A DNA stretch of 13,541 nucleotides from an uncultured Alphaproteobacteria bacterium (GCA_903922545.1 CAIXUE010000297.1:1-13541), one strand, 5' to 3'. Positions 1 to 7,234 are shown, counted from the stretch's first letter. The notes: generated by a model from the letters alone, not told the origin. Translations and numbers: made by a program.

Positions 1-560
1 TTCCCGCCCATCCCATCGCCGGCACGGAGTTTTCAGGCCCCGAAGCCGGTTTCGCCAGCCTGTTTGACGGGCGCTGGACGATATTGACGCCGCTGCCGGG
101 GGCCGATGCCGCCATGGTGGCGCGGCTCAAGGCGTTCTGGCAGGGCCTGGGAGCGCAGGTCGACGTCATGGATGCGGCGCATCACGACCTGGTGCTGGCG
201 ATCACGTCGCATCTGCCGCACTTGATCGCCTATAATATCGTGGGCACGGCGCGCGACCTGGAAACGGTGCGCGAGGCCGAAGTGATCAAATATTCCGCCA
301 GCGGCTTTCGCGATTTCACCCGCATTGCCGCTTCCGATCCCACCATGTGGCGCGACGTCTTCCTCAACAACCGCGAAGCGGTGCTGGAAGTGTTGGGCCG
401 GTTTAATGAGGATCTGCGCAAGCTGGAAGGCTGGGTGCGCGATGGAAACGGCAAGGCGCTGTTCGATCTTTTCACCCGCAGCCGCGCGATCCGCCGCTCC
501 ATCATCACGGCAGGGCAGGACACCTCCGCCCCCAATTTCGGCCGGGACAAAAAGAGCTAA
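1..560 (+). CDS. tyrC: Prephenate/arogenate dehydrogenase, C-terminal part (5' end off-window)
   Basis: This is the C-terminal 185 residues of a TyrA/TyrC-family dehydrogenase, which makes 4-hydroxyphenylpyruvate or tyrosine from prephenate or arogenate with NAD(P)+ in the cytoplasm. The reading frame enters at base 3, so the N-terminal Rossmann domain and start lie off-window. The fragment opens on the HPIAGTE motif, whose histidine (fragment residue 3) corresponds to the catalytic His of Aquifex prephenate dehydrogenase. Next come SHLPH (residues 69-73) and SGFRDFTRIA, with the substrate-binding Arg near residue 107, then DPTMWRD. These are the landmarks of the family's helical dimerisation domain. 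No ACT or chorismate mutase domain is fused at the C-terminus. The TAA stop at 558-560 interlocks with the TAG of the converging DUF2125 gene. The family is certain; prephenate versus arogenate preference and the exact symbol are not. Confidence 0.92.
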   Translation, partial: PAHPIAGTEFSGPEAGFASLFDGRWTILTPLPGADAAMVARLKAFWQGLGAQVDVMDAAHHDLVLAITSHLPHLIAYNIVGTARDLETVREAEVIKYSASGFRDFTRIAASDPTMWRDVFLNNREAVLEVLGRFNEDLRKLEGWVRDGNGKALFDLFTRSRAIRRSIITAGQDTSAPNFGRDKKS

Positions 561-1390
561 AACAGCGGATCGAGCGCGCCGCGCAGATCATTGCTGGTAT
601 CGGCAAAGCTGTTGGCGCTCAGATTGACGCCCGACGATGTGATCGCCACCGGGCCCAATGTCACCTGACCATTCCTGTCATGCCAGGCCGATGCCGCCGC
701 GCTCCAGCTTTGCGTGCCGGCCAGAAGCGGGGAAAAGGGACTGCCCGGCGTCAGGGTGGCGTAAATCGAAAGCGACTTGATGTGATTGCCGAACAGGTGG
801 GCGATGTCCTGCTGGGCTGTAATGTCGTCGCCGCTGATCATCAGGTCCAGGCCATCAATCTTGGGATCGCGGCGCAGATGCAGTTGTGCCCGGTTGACCG
901 TGAAGGGCTTGCCGTCACCATCGGTGCCGCCCGCCGCCACCAGATCCAGATCAAAACGCGTTAAGCCGGTCGCGTTGCCCACAGTACTGGCGCGCAAGGA
1001 ACCCGGCAGGAATTTCACACTGTGGCTGTCGCCATGGCCATCGGTCCAGCTCAGCGTCTGGTTGCCTGCCGCTTCAAAAATATCCTGGACCGGGCCGTAA
1101 GTCAGACGATGAAGGGCGAAATTCTGGCTGGTCCAGCGGAAGGGGCCATGCGCGCCCTGGCCCTTTACCTCAAGCCCGGTAATGACCAGATCGATATTAA
1201 AAGGAAATCCGGAAATGGATTTGGTGGCGAAGGAAACCGTGACGCCAGGCATGGCTTCATGGCCGTTGATCTGGTCCAGCTTTTTGCCCAGCGCATCGGT
1301 GGCTTCATACCAATGGCCCGCCGCCCACAGCGCCAGGGCGAACAACAGCGCCAAAGGCGCGAACAGCCAAAACTTGGATGAATAATTCAT
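557..1390 (-). CDS. DUF2125 domain-containing membrane-anchored protein
   Basis: A 277-residue protein of the DUF2125 family, whose biochemical function is unknown. One N-terminal hydrophobic segment (about residues 7-24) acts as a signal anchor. The rest is a beta-rich, presumably periplasmic domain carrying the family's ISGFPFNIDL stretch (59-68). The ATG at 1390 was chosen because it directly precedes the hydrophobic segment. The open frame continues upstream to 1561, but that extension would run into nrdJ and lacks family features. No Shine-Dalgarno sequence is obvious before the start. The 64 bases between it and nrdJ hold no clear promoter or terminator, so the gene may be read through from nrdJ. 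It ends soon after the GPVAITSSGVNLSAN region, shorter at the C-terminus than I expect for this family, and its stop overlaps that of the converging tyrC. Confidence 0.8.
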   Translation of the reverse strand: MNYSSKFWLFAPLALLFALALWAAGHWYEATDALGKKLDQINGHEAMPGVTVSFATKSISGFPFNIDLVITGLEVKGQGAHGPFRWTSQNFALHRLTYGPVQDIFEAAGNQTLSWTDGHGDSHSVKFLPGSLRASTVGNATGLTRFDLDLVAAGGTDGDGKPFTVNRAQLHLRRDPKIDGLDLMISGDDITAQQDIAHLFGNHIKSLSIYATLTPGSPFSPLLAGTQSWSAAASAWHDRNGQVTLGPVAITSSGVNLSANSFADTSNDLRGALDPLF

Positions 1391-1454
1391 AGGGGGCGAC
1401 GGCCCGAAAAAGTGTGAAGCGGTTTTTCGTTCGGCCGCGCGACCATAATAAATG

Positions 1455-3752
1455 TCACCCGCACTTGGAATAACCACAGGACAGGCAGGAATCGCAGCCC
1501 TCGACATGCACAAAACTGGCTTCGCCACAGCGCGGGCAATAATGCGCCGGCGCGCCCTCACGCGGCACCGTGGTTGCCGCCTGCGCCGGAACGCGCTGAC
1601 CCATAAAGCCGATCTCGATCATATGGCGCTCAATCACTTCGCCGATGGCCGCCAGCAGCGAAGGCACATAACGCCCGCCCATCCATTGGCCGCCGCGCGG
1701 ATCGAAAATCGCTTTCAGTTCATCGACCACAAAAGACACATCGCCGCCGCGCCGGAACACCGCCGAAATCATGCGGGTCAGGGCCAGCGCCCAGGCATAG
1801 GCTTCCATATTCTTGGAATTGATAAAGACCTCGAACGGCCGCCGCCGCCCGTCTTTTTCGATGTCGTTGATGGTGATGTAGAAAGCATGATCGCTTTCCA
1901 GCCATTTGATCTTGTAGGTCCGGCCCAGCAGTGCTTCGGGCCTGTCCAACGGCTTGGTCATATAGACCACGCCGCTTTTTTCGCGTGGCGCCGGCTGGGG
2001 CAGCGGCAGTTCCGGCTCGTCTGTGGCGGCAAGCGCGGCTTCCGCAGGCACCGCGTTGCGCGGCTCTTCAAACGCCGACAGCACCGCGCCTGTCACGTCA
2101 TTGGGGCGATAGGTGGTGCAGCCCTTGCAGCCCTGATTGTAGGCGTCGCGGTAAATATCCTCGAAAGCGGGGAAGGACATCTCGCGCGGCACATTGATGG
2201 TTTTGGAAATTGCCGAATCAATAAAGGGCTGGGCGGCGGCCTGCACCGCCAGGTGATCGGCCGGGCTGATGGTCTGGGCGGTGACAAAATAATCAGGCAG
2301 GGCGGCAGCATTGCCGAAGCGGGCGCGGAACTGGCGCACGGCATAATCTTCCACCATTTCCTCGCGCTTGCCGCCATCCGGCTGCAGCACCTTGCGGCTG
2401 TAACTCAGCGCAAAAACCGGCTCGATGCCGCTCGACACATTGTCGGCGAACAACGAAATCGTACCGGTCGGGGCGATGGAGGTAAGCAGCGCATTCCTCA
2501 CGCCATGCTGGGCAATGGCCTCGCGAATATCCGCCGGCAGCGCCTTGATATGGGGCCGCGCCAGATAAGCGTCGCGGTCGAACAGGGGAAACGCGCCTTT
2601 TTCCCGCGCCAGTTCGGCGGAGGCGCGATAGGCGGCATGGCTCATGGCGGAAAGCCAGTTCTGGATCAGGGCAATGCTTTCGTGGGAGCCATATTTTGCG
2701 CCGCAGAAAATCAGCGCATCCGCCAGGCCGGTAACGCCCAATCCGATGCGCCGCTTGGCGAAGGCTTCTTGCCGCTGCGCCTCCAGCGGGAAGCGCGACA
2801 CATCAATCGTATTGTCCAGCATCCGCACCGCGATGGCGGTCAGGCGGGAAAGTTCATCGATATCCAGTTCCGCGCCGTCTTCAAAGGGCTTGCGCACCAG
2901 TTTGGCCAGGTTGATCGAACCCAGCAGACAGGCGCCATAAGGCGGCAAGGGCTGCTCGCCGCAGGGATTGGTGGCGGCGATGGTCTCGCAATAAGAAAGA
3001 TTGTTCTGGTGATTGATGCGGTCAATGAAGATCACACCCGGCTCGGCGGTCTCGTAAGTGGAACGCATGATGCGGTCCCACAGCGCCCGCGCCTTGACGG
3101 TGCGATATTCCTTGCCGCCGAACATCAGCGTCCAGTCGCCATCGGCGGTCACCGCCTCGATAAAGGCGTCCGACACCAGCACCGACAGATTGAAATTGGA
3201 AAGCCGGCTTTTTGTTTTCTTGGCGTCAATGAACTCTTCGATATCCGGATGACTGACCGACAATGTCGCCATCATGGCGCCGCGCCGCGCGCCCGCGCTC
3301 ATGATGGTGCGGCACATCGCATCCCACACGTCCATGAAAGACACGGGGCCGGACGCGTCCGCGCCCACGCCTTTGACCAGCGCGCCCTTGGGCCGCAGGG
3401 TGGAAAAATCATAACCAATGCCGCCGCCCTGCTGCAGCGTGAGCGCGGCTTCGCGCAGGGCGGAAAAAATCCCGTCCATGGAATCTTCGATGGTACCCAT
3501 CACAAAACAGTTGAACAAAGTGACGGAACGGCCGGTGCCCGCGCCCGCCAGAATGCGGCCGGCGGGAAGAAACTTGTGGCCGGCCAGGGCATAGGCGAAG
3601 TCGCGCGCATGGCTCATGCGGCTTTCCACAGGCTCGGCCTGGGCCAGCGCAAAGGCCACGCGCGTCCAGCTATCGGCCACCTCAGCGTCGCCGCCGGCCG
3701 CCGCCTTGAAGCGGTATTTCATGTCCCAGATCTGGCGGGAAATCTCACTCAT
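1455..3752 (-). CDS. nrdJ: Adenosylcobalamin-dependent (class II) ribonucleotide reductase
   Basis: A complete 765-residue class II ribonucleotide reductase, which reduces ribonucleotides to deoxyribonucleotides in the cytoplasm using adenosylcobalamin as radical source. The start MSEISRQIWDMKYR is typical of the family. The catalytic barrel shows NPCGEQPLPPYGAC: Cys264 is the expected thiyl-radical residue and Glu266 the catalytic acid. Cys275, eleven residues on, and Cys82 (LFNCF) form the expected redox pair. A TSCPD-type domain lies near residues 605-715. The C-terminus has a cysteine cluster (C739, C742, C753, C756, C759, C764) ending CGYSKCG, combining a zinc ribbon with the swinging redox cysteines. 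There is no N-terminal ATP-cone, so overall-activity control by ATP/dATP is not expected. It belongs to the short class II type, not the roughly 1200-residue form. Because it uses B12, it works with or without oxygen. No strong Shine-Dalgarno sequence precedes the ATG; an inverted repeat lies about 20 bases upstream. Confidence 0.97.
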   Translation of the reverse strand: MSEISRQIWDMKYRFKAAAGGDAEVADSWTRVAFALAQAEPVESRMSHARDFAYALAGHKFLPAGRILAGAGTGRSVTLFNCFVMGTIEDSMDGIFSALREAALTLQQGGGIGYDFSTLRPKGALVKGVGADASGPVSFMDVWDAMCRTIMSAGARRGAMMATLSVSHPDIEEFIDAKKTKSRLSNFNLSVLVSDAFIEAVTADGDWTLMFGGKEYRTVKARALWDRIMRSTYETAEPGVIFIDRINHQNNLSYCETIAATNPCGEQPLPPYGACLLGSINLAKLVRKPFEDGAELDIDELSRLTAIAVRMLDNTIDVSRFPLEAQRQEAFAKRRIGLGVTGLADALIFCGAKYGSHESIALIQNWLSAMSHAAYRASAELAREKGAFPLFDRDAYLARPHIKALPADIREAIAQHGVRNALLTSIAPTGTISLFADNVSSGIEPVFALSYSRKVLQPDGGKREEMVEDYAVRQFRARFGNAAALPDYFVTAQTISPADHLAVQAAAQPFIDSAISKTINVPREMSFPAFEDIYRDAYNQGCKGCTTYRPNDVTGAVLSAFEEPRNAVPAEAALAATDEPELPLPQPAPREKSGVVYMTKPLDRPEALLGRTYKIKWLESDHAFYITINDIEKDGRRRPFEVFINSKNMEAYAWALALTRMISAVFRRGGDVSFVVDELKAIFDPRGGQWMGGRYVPSLLAAIGEVIERHMIEIGFMGQRVPAQAATTVPREGAPAHYCPRCGEASFVHVEGCDSCLSCGYSKCG

Positions 3753-3771
3753 GCTGGGCCTAATATGGCAA

Positions 3772-3796
3772 CGGTTCTGGTAACGTTCCAGAGCCG
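3772..3796. promoter_or_regulatory. Inverted repeat upstream of nrdJ, possible operator
   Basis: Nine-base arms CGGTTCTGG (3772-3780) and CCAGAGCCG (3788-3796) pair with one mismatch around the 7-base spacer TAACGTT. The repeat lies 20-44 bases before the nrdJ start, in a 77-base gap. Its position suits a repressor site or a leader hairpin in nrdJ mRNA. It does not resemble an NrdR box. I found no good -35/-10 pair nearby, and no U-run follows it on either strand, so it is not an intrinsic terminator. The function is inferred only from position and symmetry. Confidence 0.35.
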
Positions 3797-3821
3797 ATTT
3801 GGGCCAAAATGAAGCTTAACG

Positions 3822-3839
3822 CGGGGCGCTCAGGCCCCG
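3822..3839 (-). terminator. GC-rich hairpin at the end of the ftsE-ykgJ operon, weak terminator candidate
   Basis: A perfect 6-bp stem, CGGGGC (3822-3827) with GCCCCG (3834-3839), closes a 6-base loop containing the TGA stop of the YkgJ-type gene (3830-3832). On the minus strand it is followed by GTTAAGCTTCATTTTGG, which has only a short, delayed T-run. The place is right for the end of the five-gene operon, but the missing tight T-tract makes intrinsic termination uncertain. Confidence 0.3.
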
Positions 3840-4375
3840 TTCTGGTCTTTTGGCACCATGCCGGTCTTTTTGGCCTCGATATGCAGGCGGTAAAGATGCA
3901 GCAGCATCTGCCGCGTTCCGGCGGGGTTTCCCACCAGCGGCAGAAGAAATTCATTGATCAGGGTCTTGGGTGTGTTGGCCGACAAATAAACCGCGATCTT
4001 GCACGCCGCCAGATGGCTGAGATATTCGGCAAAGCCGGGACGCAACACTGCTTTCTCGCCGCCGATCACCACAAAATTGAATCCGGTATTGGCGCCGTCA
4101 TATTGGCTGGGCACATCCTTTTCCACGATCAGGATCATCACGCCGCTTTTGTCGGGCCGCCAGTCTTCGCCCATTTTGGGAATAATCCGCCAGCCGCAAT
4201 GAAATCCCCGGCACAGGGACGGGCGGGTTTCATAAATGCCGCAGCCAGCGCCGGTGCAGTGACTGCAAAGAATGCCGGCTTTCTTGGAAAGCCCTTCAGT
4301 CTCGATGTCCAGCCATTCGCAGCACACCACACAGGAGCCGCATTCGCCTTGCGGCACAAAACCCTTGGCGCTCAT
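3830..4375 (-). CDS. YkgJ-family cysteine-cluster protein
   Basis: A 181-residue protein of the YkgJ/UPF0153 cysteine-cluster family, presumed to bind zinc or an Fe-S cluster; its reaction is unknown. Nine cysteines fall in the first 60 residues: C12, C15, C18, C19 (CxxCxxCC), C37, C40, C45, C55 and C60. The family's RPSLCRGFHC motif is at 51-60. The remaining 120 residues are less distinctive, mixed alpha/beta, with only one further cysteine in the AACK stretch. There is no signal peptide or membrane segment, so it should be cytoplasmic. Its ATG (4373-4375) overlaps the plsC stop codon in an ATGA junction, making it the last gene of the ftsE operon and probably translationally coupled to plsC. 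Family assignment is firm; no specific role can be given. Confidence 0.88.
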   Translation of the reverse strand: MSAKGFVPQGECGSCVVCCEWLDIETEGLSKKAGILCSHCTGAGCGIYETRPSLCRGFHCGWRIIPKMGEDWRPDKSGVMILIVEKDVPSQYDGANTGFNFVVIGGEKAVLRPGFAEYLSHLAACKIAVYLSANTPKTLINEFLLPLVGNPAGTRQMLLHLYRLHIEAKKTGMVPKDQNGA

Positions 4376-5067
4376 GGCGCGCCATCCAGCAATTTTGCGG
4401 TGGCTGTTTCAATACGCTGTTCCAACAGAGCCATGAATTCGCCGCGCTTCAAACCGGGCGGAATGGTTTCCAGAAATTCCAGCGTGATGGTGCCGGGCTT
4501 TTTGTGAAAACCTTGCCAGTAACGCCCCGAATCCAGCGCCGCCGGAACGCAAGGAATTTTCAGCAGGGCATAAAGCCCCGCCACGCCGGGTTTGTAATCC
4601 GGGGCCATGCCGGGTTTCTTGCGCGTGCCTTCCGGGAAAATCAAAATCGGCCGGCCTTCATTCAGCACCTTGGTGGCGGCCTGGGTCATGCGCCGCAGCG
4701 CCTCGGCGCCCGCACCGCGGTCGATTGCGATGGCGGCTGCCTTGCCCAGATACCAGCCGTAAAAGGGAATGCGCAAAAGTTCGCGTTTTAAAACAATGCC
4801 CGGATCGTCCAGCACGATATAAAGCGCCAGCGTGTCCCACATGCTCATATGTTTGGACGCCACCAGCACTGCGCCGTGCGGCACAGGGCCTTTCACTCTC
4901 ATGTCGGTGCCGGCGAATATTTTCAATCCCCACAGCGTGGCGCGCGCCCAGGTCCGCGCCATCCACACACTTGCTTTGCGCGGCAGCGCCAGCAGCGGCA
5001 GGAAAATTATTCCCATCACCAGGGTCAGAAGCACAAACCAGATCAGGAACAACGCCGAACGGATCAT
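4372..5067 (-). CDS. plsC: 1-acyl-sn-glycerol-3-phosphate acyltransferase
   Basis: A 231-residue lysophosphatidate acyltransferase, which adds the second acyl chain to 1-acylglycerol-3-phosphate to give phosphatidic acid, the precursor of all membrane phospholipids. An N-terminal hydrophobic segment (about residues 4-28) anchors it to the inner membrane. The catalytic HX4D motif is KHMSMWDT, with His73 and Asp78. Block II is KRELLRIPFYG (94-104), and block III, which binds substrate phosphate, is FPEGTR (144-149). The ATG at 5067 was chosen because it overlaps the stop of the upstream YdcF-type gene (ATGA) and leads straight into the membrane anchor. An in-frame extension to 5151 is possible but would overlap that gene by 88 bases and adds nothing family-like. 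The length is usual for a minimal PlsC. It lies in the middle of the ftsE operon. Confidence 0.94.
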   Translation of the reverse strand: MIRSALFLIWFVLLTLVMGIIFLPLLALPRKASVWMARTWARATLWGLKIFAGTDMRVKGPVPHGAVLVASKHMSMWDTLALYIVLDDPGIVLKRELLRIPFYGWYLGKAAAIAIDRGAGAEALRRMTQAATKVLNEGRPILIFPEGTRKKPGMAPDYKPGVAGLYALLKIPCVPAALDSGRYWQGFHKKPGTITLEFLETIPPGLKRGEFMALLEQRIETATAKLLDGAP

Positions 5068-5639
5068 CGCCTGACCAGGCTGGCGAACAGGCTTGCCAGA
5101 TATTTGATGAATTCGCGGTGCAACAGCTTCACCGTCTGGGGATGCCGCCACCAGCCCGACAAATCCACATTGGTCTCATCCACCGGCCAGGGCAGCAGGG
5201 TCACATCGGGCATGGTGGCGCGAAATTCGATCAGGGCGCGGGGAATGTGATAGCGCGCCGTCACCACCACCAGGGAATGAAAACCATGGCCATGCGCCCA
5301 ATCGGCCGTTTCGGACGCATTGCCGCGCGTGTCTTGTGCGCTGTAACCGATATCGGCGCAGCAGTCGAAACGCGGGCCGCCATGCGCCAATGTCTTCAAG
5401 GTCTCGCGTGAGGTGCTTTGGCCAACGCCGCTGATCAAAAGCCGTTTGCCCATGCCGCTTTCAAACAGCGCCACGCCCGCATTCAGCCGCAGCGCATCAC
5501 CGGTCAGGACCACCACCCCGTCCGCGTCGGGCCGCTCGCTGGGCGTCGCCGGCAACAGCGAAACCCAAACCGCGAAAGACAGCGCATAGACCAGCGCCAC
5601 CAGAATCAGGGAAACCAGAAAGCCGCGTATCATGCGCAC
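5064..5639 (-). CDS. YdcF/ElyC-like DUF218 envelope protein
   Basis: A 191-residue protein of the YdcF/SanA/ElyC (DUF218) family. Relatives act in envelope and peptidoglycan-precursor maintenance, but their chemistry is poorly defined. An N-terminal transmembrane segment (about residues 5-29) places the domain on the periplasmic side. The domain shows DGVVVLTGDALRLNAGVALF (40-59) and KRLLISGVG (65-73). It continues with QDTRGNASETADWA (102-115), where family members keep the conserved NA.ETA block, and VVVTARYHIPRAL (124-136). The start is ambiguous: a GTG at 5639 lies 3 bases after the ftsX stop, and an ATG two codons further in (5633) gives almost the same protein. Neither has a clear Shine-Dalgarno sequence, so coupling to ftsX is likely. 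Its stop overlaps the plsC start by 4 bases. Symbols such as sanA or elyC would be over-precise here. Confidence 0.88.
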   Translation of the reverse strand: MRMIRGFLVSLILVALVYALSFAVWVSLLPATPSERPDADGVVVLTGDALRLNAGVALFESGMGKRLLISGVGQSTSRETLKTLAHGGPRFDCCADIGYSAQDTRGNASETADWAHGHGFHSLVVVTARYHIPRALIEFRATMPDVTLLPWPVDETNVDLSGWWRHPQTVKLLHREFIKYLASLFASLVRR

Positions 5640-5642
5640 AAT

Positions 5643-6530
5643 CTAATAGATGGCCCGCACCACCGAAAGCACCGATATGCGCGCCGTGGCCCAGGCGATA
5701 ATGGAAGTGGCCACCGGCACGGCGGCCAGCCAGGGGATTTCGGTCCAGCGCAGCGACAGCGGCGGCAGGAAGGGAACCGCCTCCACCCCGAAACTTTCCA
5801 GCCCGCCCGCGCCCAGAAACAGGGCCGCGGCGAACAGTGTTCCGGTCAGGGCCGCGATCAGGGCGGAAATGAAATAATGCCATTCCACGGTGCGGGCGAT
5901 GAAGGATGGCAGCGCCCCCATCTGATGCAACAGCTCCACCATTTCATGATGCGCCGAAAGCCCCGCCCTTGTGGCGAAAGACACTGCCGCGGCGGTGGCG
6001 CCCGCAATCAACAGCAGAATGCCGTAAGCCGAATAGCGCACCGTATCGGCCAGCGCGCCCAGCCGCGCGATCCAACTGCGATGATCATCCAGCAAGGCTT
6101 CCGGCGCCGCCTGTTTCAGCTTCTGCCGCAGCACCGCGATATCCACCTGCTCACCGGGAATGATGGTGACGTCGATCAGCCGGGGCAGGGGAATTTCGGC
6201 GACCAGATTGTTTTTTCCGATCCAGGTTTCGACCAGGGCTTCGGTATCGGTGTCTGATATCAGCGCGGCATGGGCGACGCCTTGCGTCTGGTTCAGCAGA
6301 TCCAGCGCCGCCTGAATTTCCGTCTCCAGGCCGGCGCGCGGATCGCCTTTTTCCGGCGGCAGAATCTGCACCGTCAGCTTGGCGGCCAAGCCCGCCTGCC
6401 AGCCTTGCGCGGCGCGGTCGGCAATCAGCGAAGCGCCCAGCGCCAGCGCCGCCAGAAAGGCCATCACCGCGATCACGAAATCCAGCGGCGCCGCGCCCTT
6501 GTCGCGCGGCAGAACATGGCTGCCGTTCAT
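5643..6530 (-). CDS. ftsX: Cell division ABC transporter permease FtsX
   Basis: A 295-residue FtsX, the membrane partner of FtsE. The complex transmits ATP hydrolysis across the inner membrane to periplasmic cell-wall hydrolase regulation at the division site. The topology is classic: TM1 near 17-37, a periplasmic domain 38-165, then TM2 (about 166-188), TM3 (about 218-242) and TM4 (about 265-287). The cytoplasmic coupling region between TM2 and TM3 contains HHEMVELLHQMGA (194-206), the usual FtsX signature facing FtsE. The ATG at 6528-6530 overlaps the ftsE TGA in an ATGA junction. The protein ends in VRAIY with a TAG at 5643-5645. The periplasmic partner cannot be told from the window. Length and layout are normal, with no sign of damage. 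Confidence 0.95.
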   Translation of the reverse strand: MNGSHVLPRDKGAAPLDFVIAVMAFLAALALGASLIADRAAQGWQAGLAAKLTVQILPPEKGDPRAGLETEIQAALDLLNQTQGVAHAALISDTDTEALVETWIGKNNLVAEIPLPRLIDVTIIPGEQVDIAVLRQKLKQAAPEALLDDHRSWIARLGALADTVRYSAYGILLLIAGATAAAVSFATRAGLSAHHEMVELLHQMGALPSFIARTVEWHYFISALIAALTGTLFAAALFLGAGGLESFGVEAVPFLPPLSLRWTEIPWLAAVPVATSIIAWATARISVLSVVRAIY

Positions 6531-7198
6531 GCTGCGCTCGCTCTCAGTTCCACCAGCCGTCCATCCACCAGCCGCATCTCGCGGGCGCGGGTGGTTTCAA
6601 TCAGCGCCCGGTCATGGGTGGCGATCAGCACCGTGGTGCCCAGCCGGTTCAGCTCACTGAAAAGCCGGATCAGCCGCGCCCCCATTTCCGGATCGACATT
6701 GCCGGTGGGCTCATCGGCGATCAAAAGATCAGGCCGCGCCACCACGGCGCGGGCAATGGCGACGCGCTGCTGCTCGCCGCCCGAAAGGGTGGGCGGCACT
6801 GCGTTCATGCGGTCGCCCAGCCCCACCCAGGACAAAAGTTCCTCCACATCGCGGGCGTAATCGGAAATCCGCTTGCCCGCCAGCCGCAGCGGCAGCGCCA
6901 CATTGTCAAAGGCCGACAGATGATCCAGCAGCCGGAAATCCTGAAACACCACGCCGATGCGCCGGCGCAGGGCCGGCAGCGCGTTGCGCTTGGTGGTGGC
7001 CAGGTCGCGGCCGAACAGGGTGATAAGCCCGCGCGATGGCGGCTCGGCAAGATAGATCAGCTTCAGCAGCGTGGTCTTGCCCGCGCCGGAAAGGCCGGTG
7101 AGGAAGGTGAAAGACCCTCCCTCCAGCACAAAAGTAACGTCGCGCAGCACCTCTGGCCCGGAGCCGTAACGCATGCCGACATTTTCAAAGCGAACCAT
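6527..7198 (-). CDS. ftsE: Cell division ATP-binding protein FtsE
   Basis: A 223-residue ABC ATPase that powers FtsX at the septum. All nucleotide-binding motifs are intact: Walker A GLSGAGKT (35-42), Q-loop Gln86 in VVFQDFR, the signature LSGGEQQ (138-144), Walker B LLIADEP with Asp162 and Glu163, and the H-loop His195 in ATHD. The VFQDFRLLDHLSAFDNV stretch around the Q-loop is characteristic of FtsE rather than LolD or other transporters, and the adjacent ftsX confirms it. It is the first gene of a five-gene minus-strand operon and faces the zinc-ribbon gene across an 80-base divergent region. No Shine-Dalgarno sequence precedes the ATG. A weak promoter-like pair ends only 6 bases upstream, which would give a very short or absent leader. 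Confidence 0.97.
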   Translation of the reverse strand: MVRFENVGMRYGSGPEVLRDVTFVLEGGSFTFLTGLSGAGKTTLLKLIYLAEPPSRGLITLFGRDLATTKRNALPALRRRIGVVFQDFRLLDHLSAFDNVALPLRLAGKRISDYARDVEELLSWVGLGDRMNAVPPTLSGGEQQRVAIARAVVARPDLLIADEPTGNVDPEMGARLIRLFSELNRLGTTVLIATHDRALIETTRAREMRLVDGRLVELRASAA

Positions 7199-7204
7199 GC
7201 CGCA

Positions 7205-7234
7205 ATCTTAGCCTTTGCGGTGACTTGCGGTCAC
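7205..7234 (-). promoter_or_regulatory. Candidate ftsE promoter with almost no leader
   Basis: Read on the minus strand, GTGACC (7229-7234; 4 of 6 to TTGACA) is 18 bases before TAAGAT (7205-7210; 4 of 6 to TATAAT). The -10-like element ends 6 bases before the ftsE ATG, so transcription would begin at or next to the start codon. This is a weak match; it is recorded because the operon needs a promoter here and ftsE has no ribosome-binding site. Confidence 0.25.

Noticed and set aside
568..589. Hairpin GATC-GCGC/GCGC-GATC near the DUF2125 3' end as a terminator
   Set aside because: The stem is broken by bulges, lies within coding sequence, and the T-runs on the minus strand begin several bases beyond it.
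1391..1454. Promoter between nrdJ and the DUF2125 gene
   Set aside because: A TATTAT-like element is present on the minus strand but no -35 box lies at a suitable distance, so I cannot support a promoter.
1391..1561. N-terminal extension of the DUF2125 protein to an upstream start
   Set aside because: It would overlap the end of nrdJ by over 100 bases, and the natural membrane anchor begins at the ATG at 1390.
1452..3812. A very long open frame (786 codons) on the plus strand opposite nrdJ
   Set aside because: nrdJ fills the minus strand with complete family motifs. The plus-strand translation is rich in His, Arg, Gly and Gln with no recognisable domain, as expected from the reverse of GC-rich coding sequence.
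3753..3829. Cobalamin riboswitch or NrdR boxes ahead of nrdJ
   Set aside because: The 77-base gap is too short for a cobalamin riboswitch. Nothing resembles the paired NrdR motif; only an unrelated inverted repeat is present.
5068..5151. N-terminal extension of PlsC to an upstream start
   Set aside because: It would overlap the YdcF-type gene by 88 bases. The ATGA start at 5067 leads straight into the membrane anchor.
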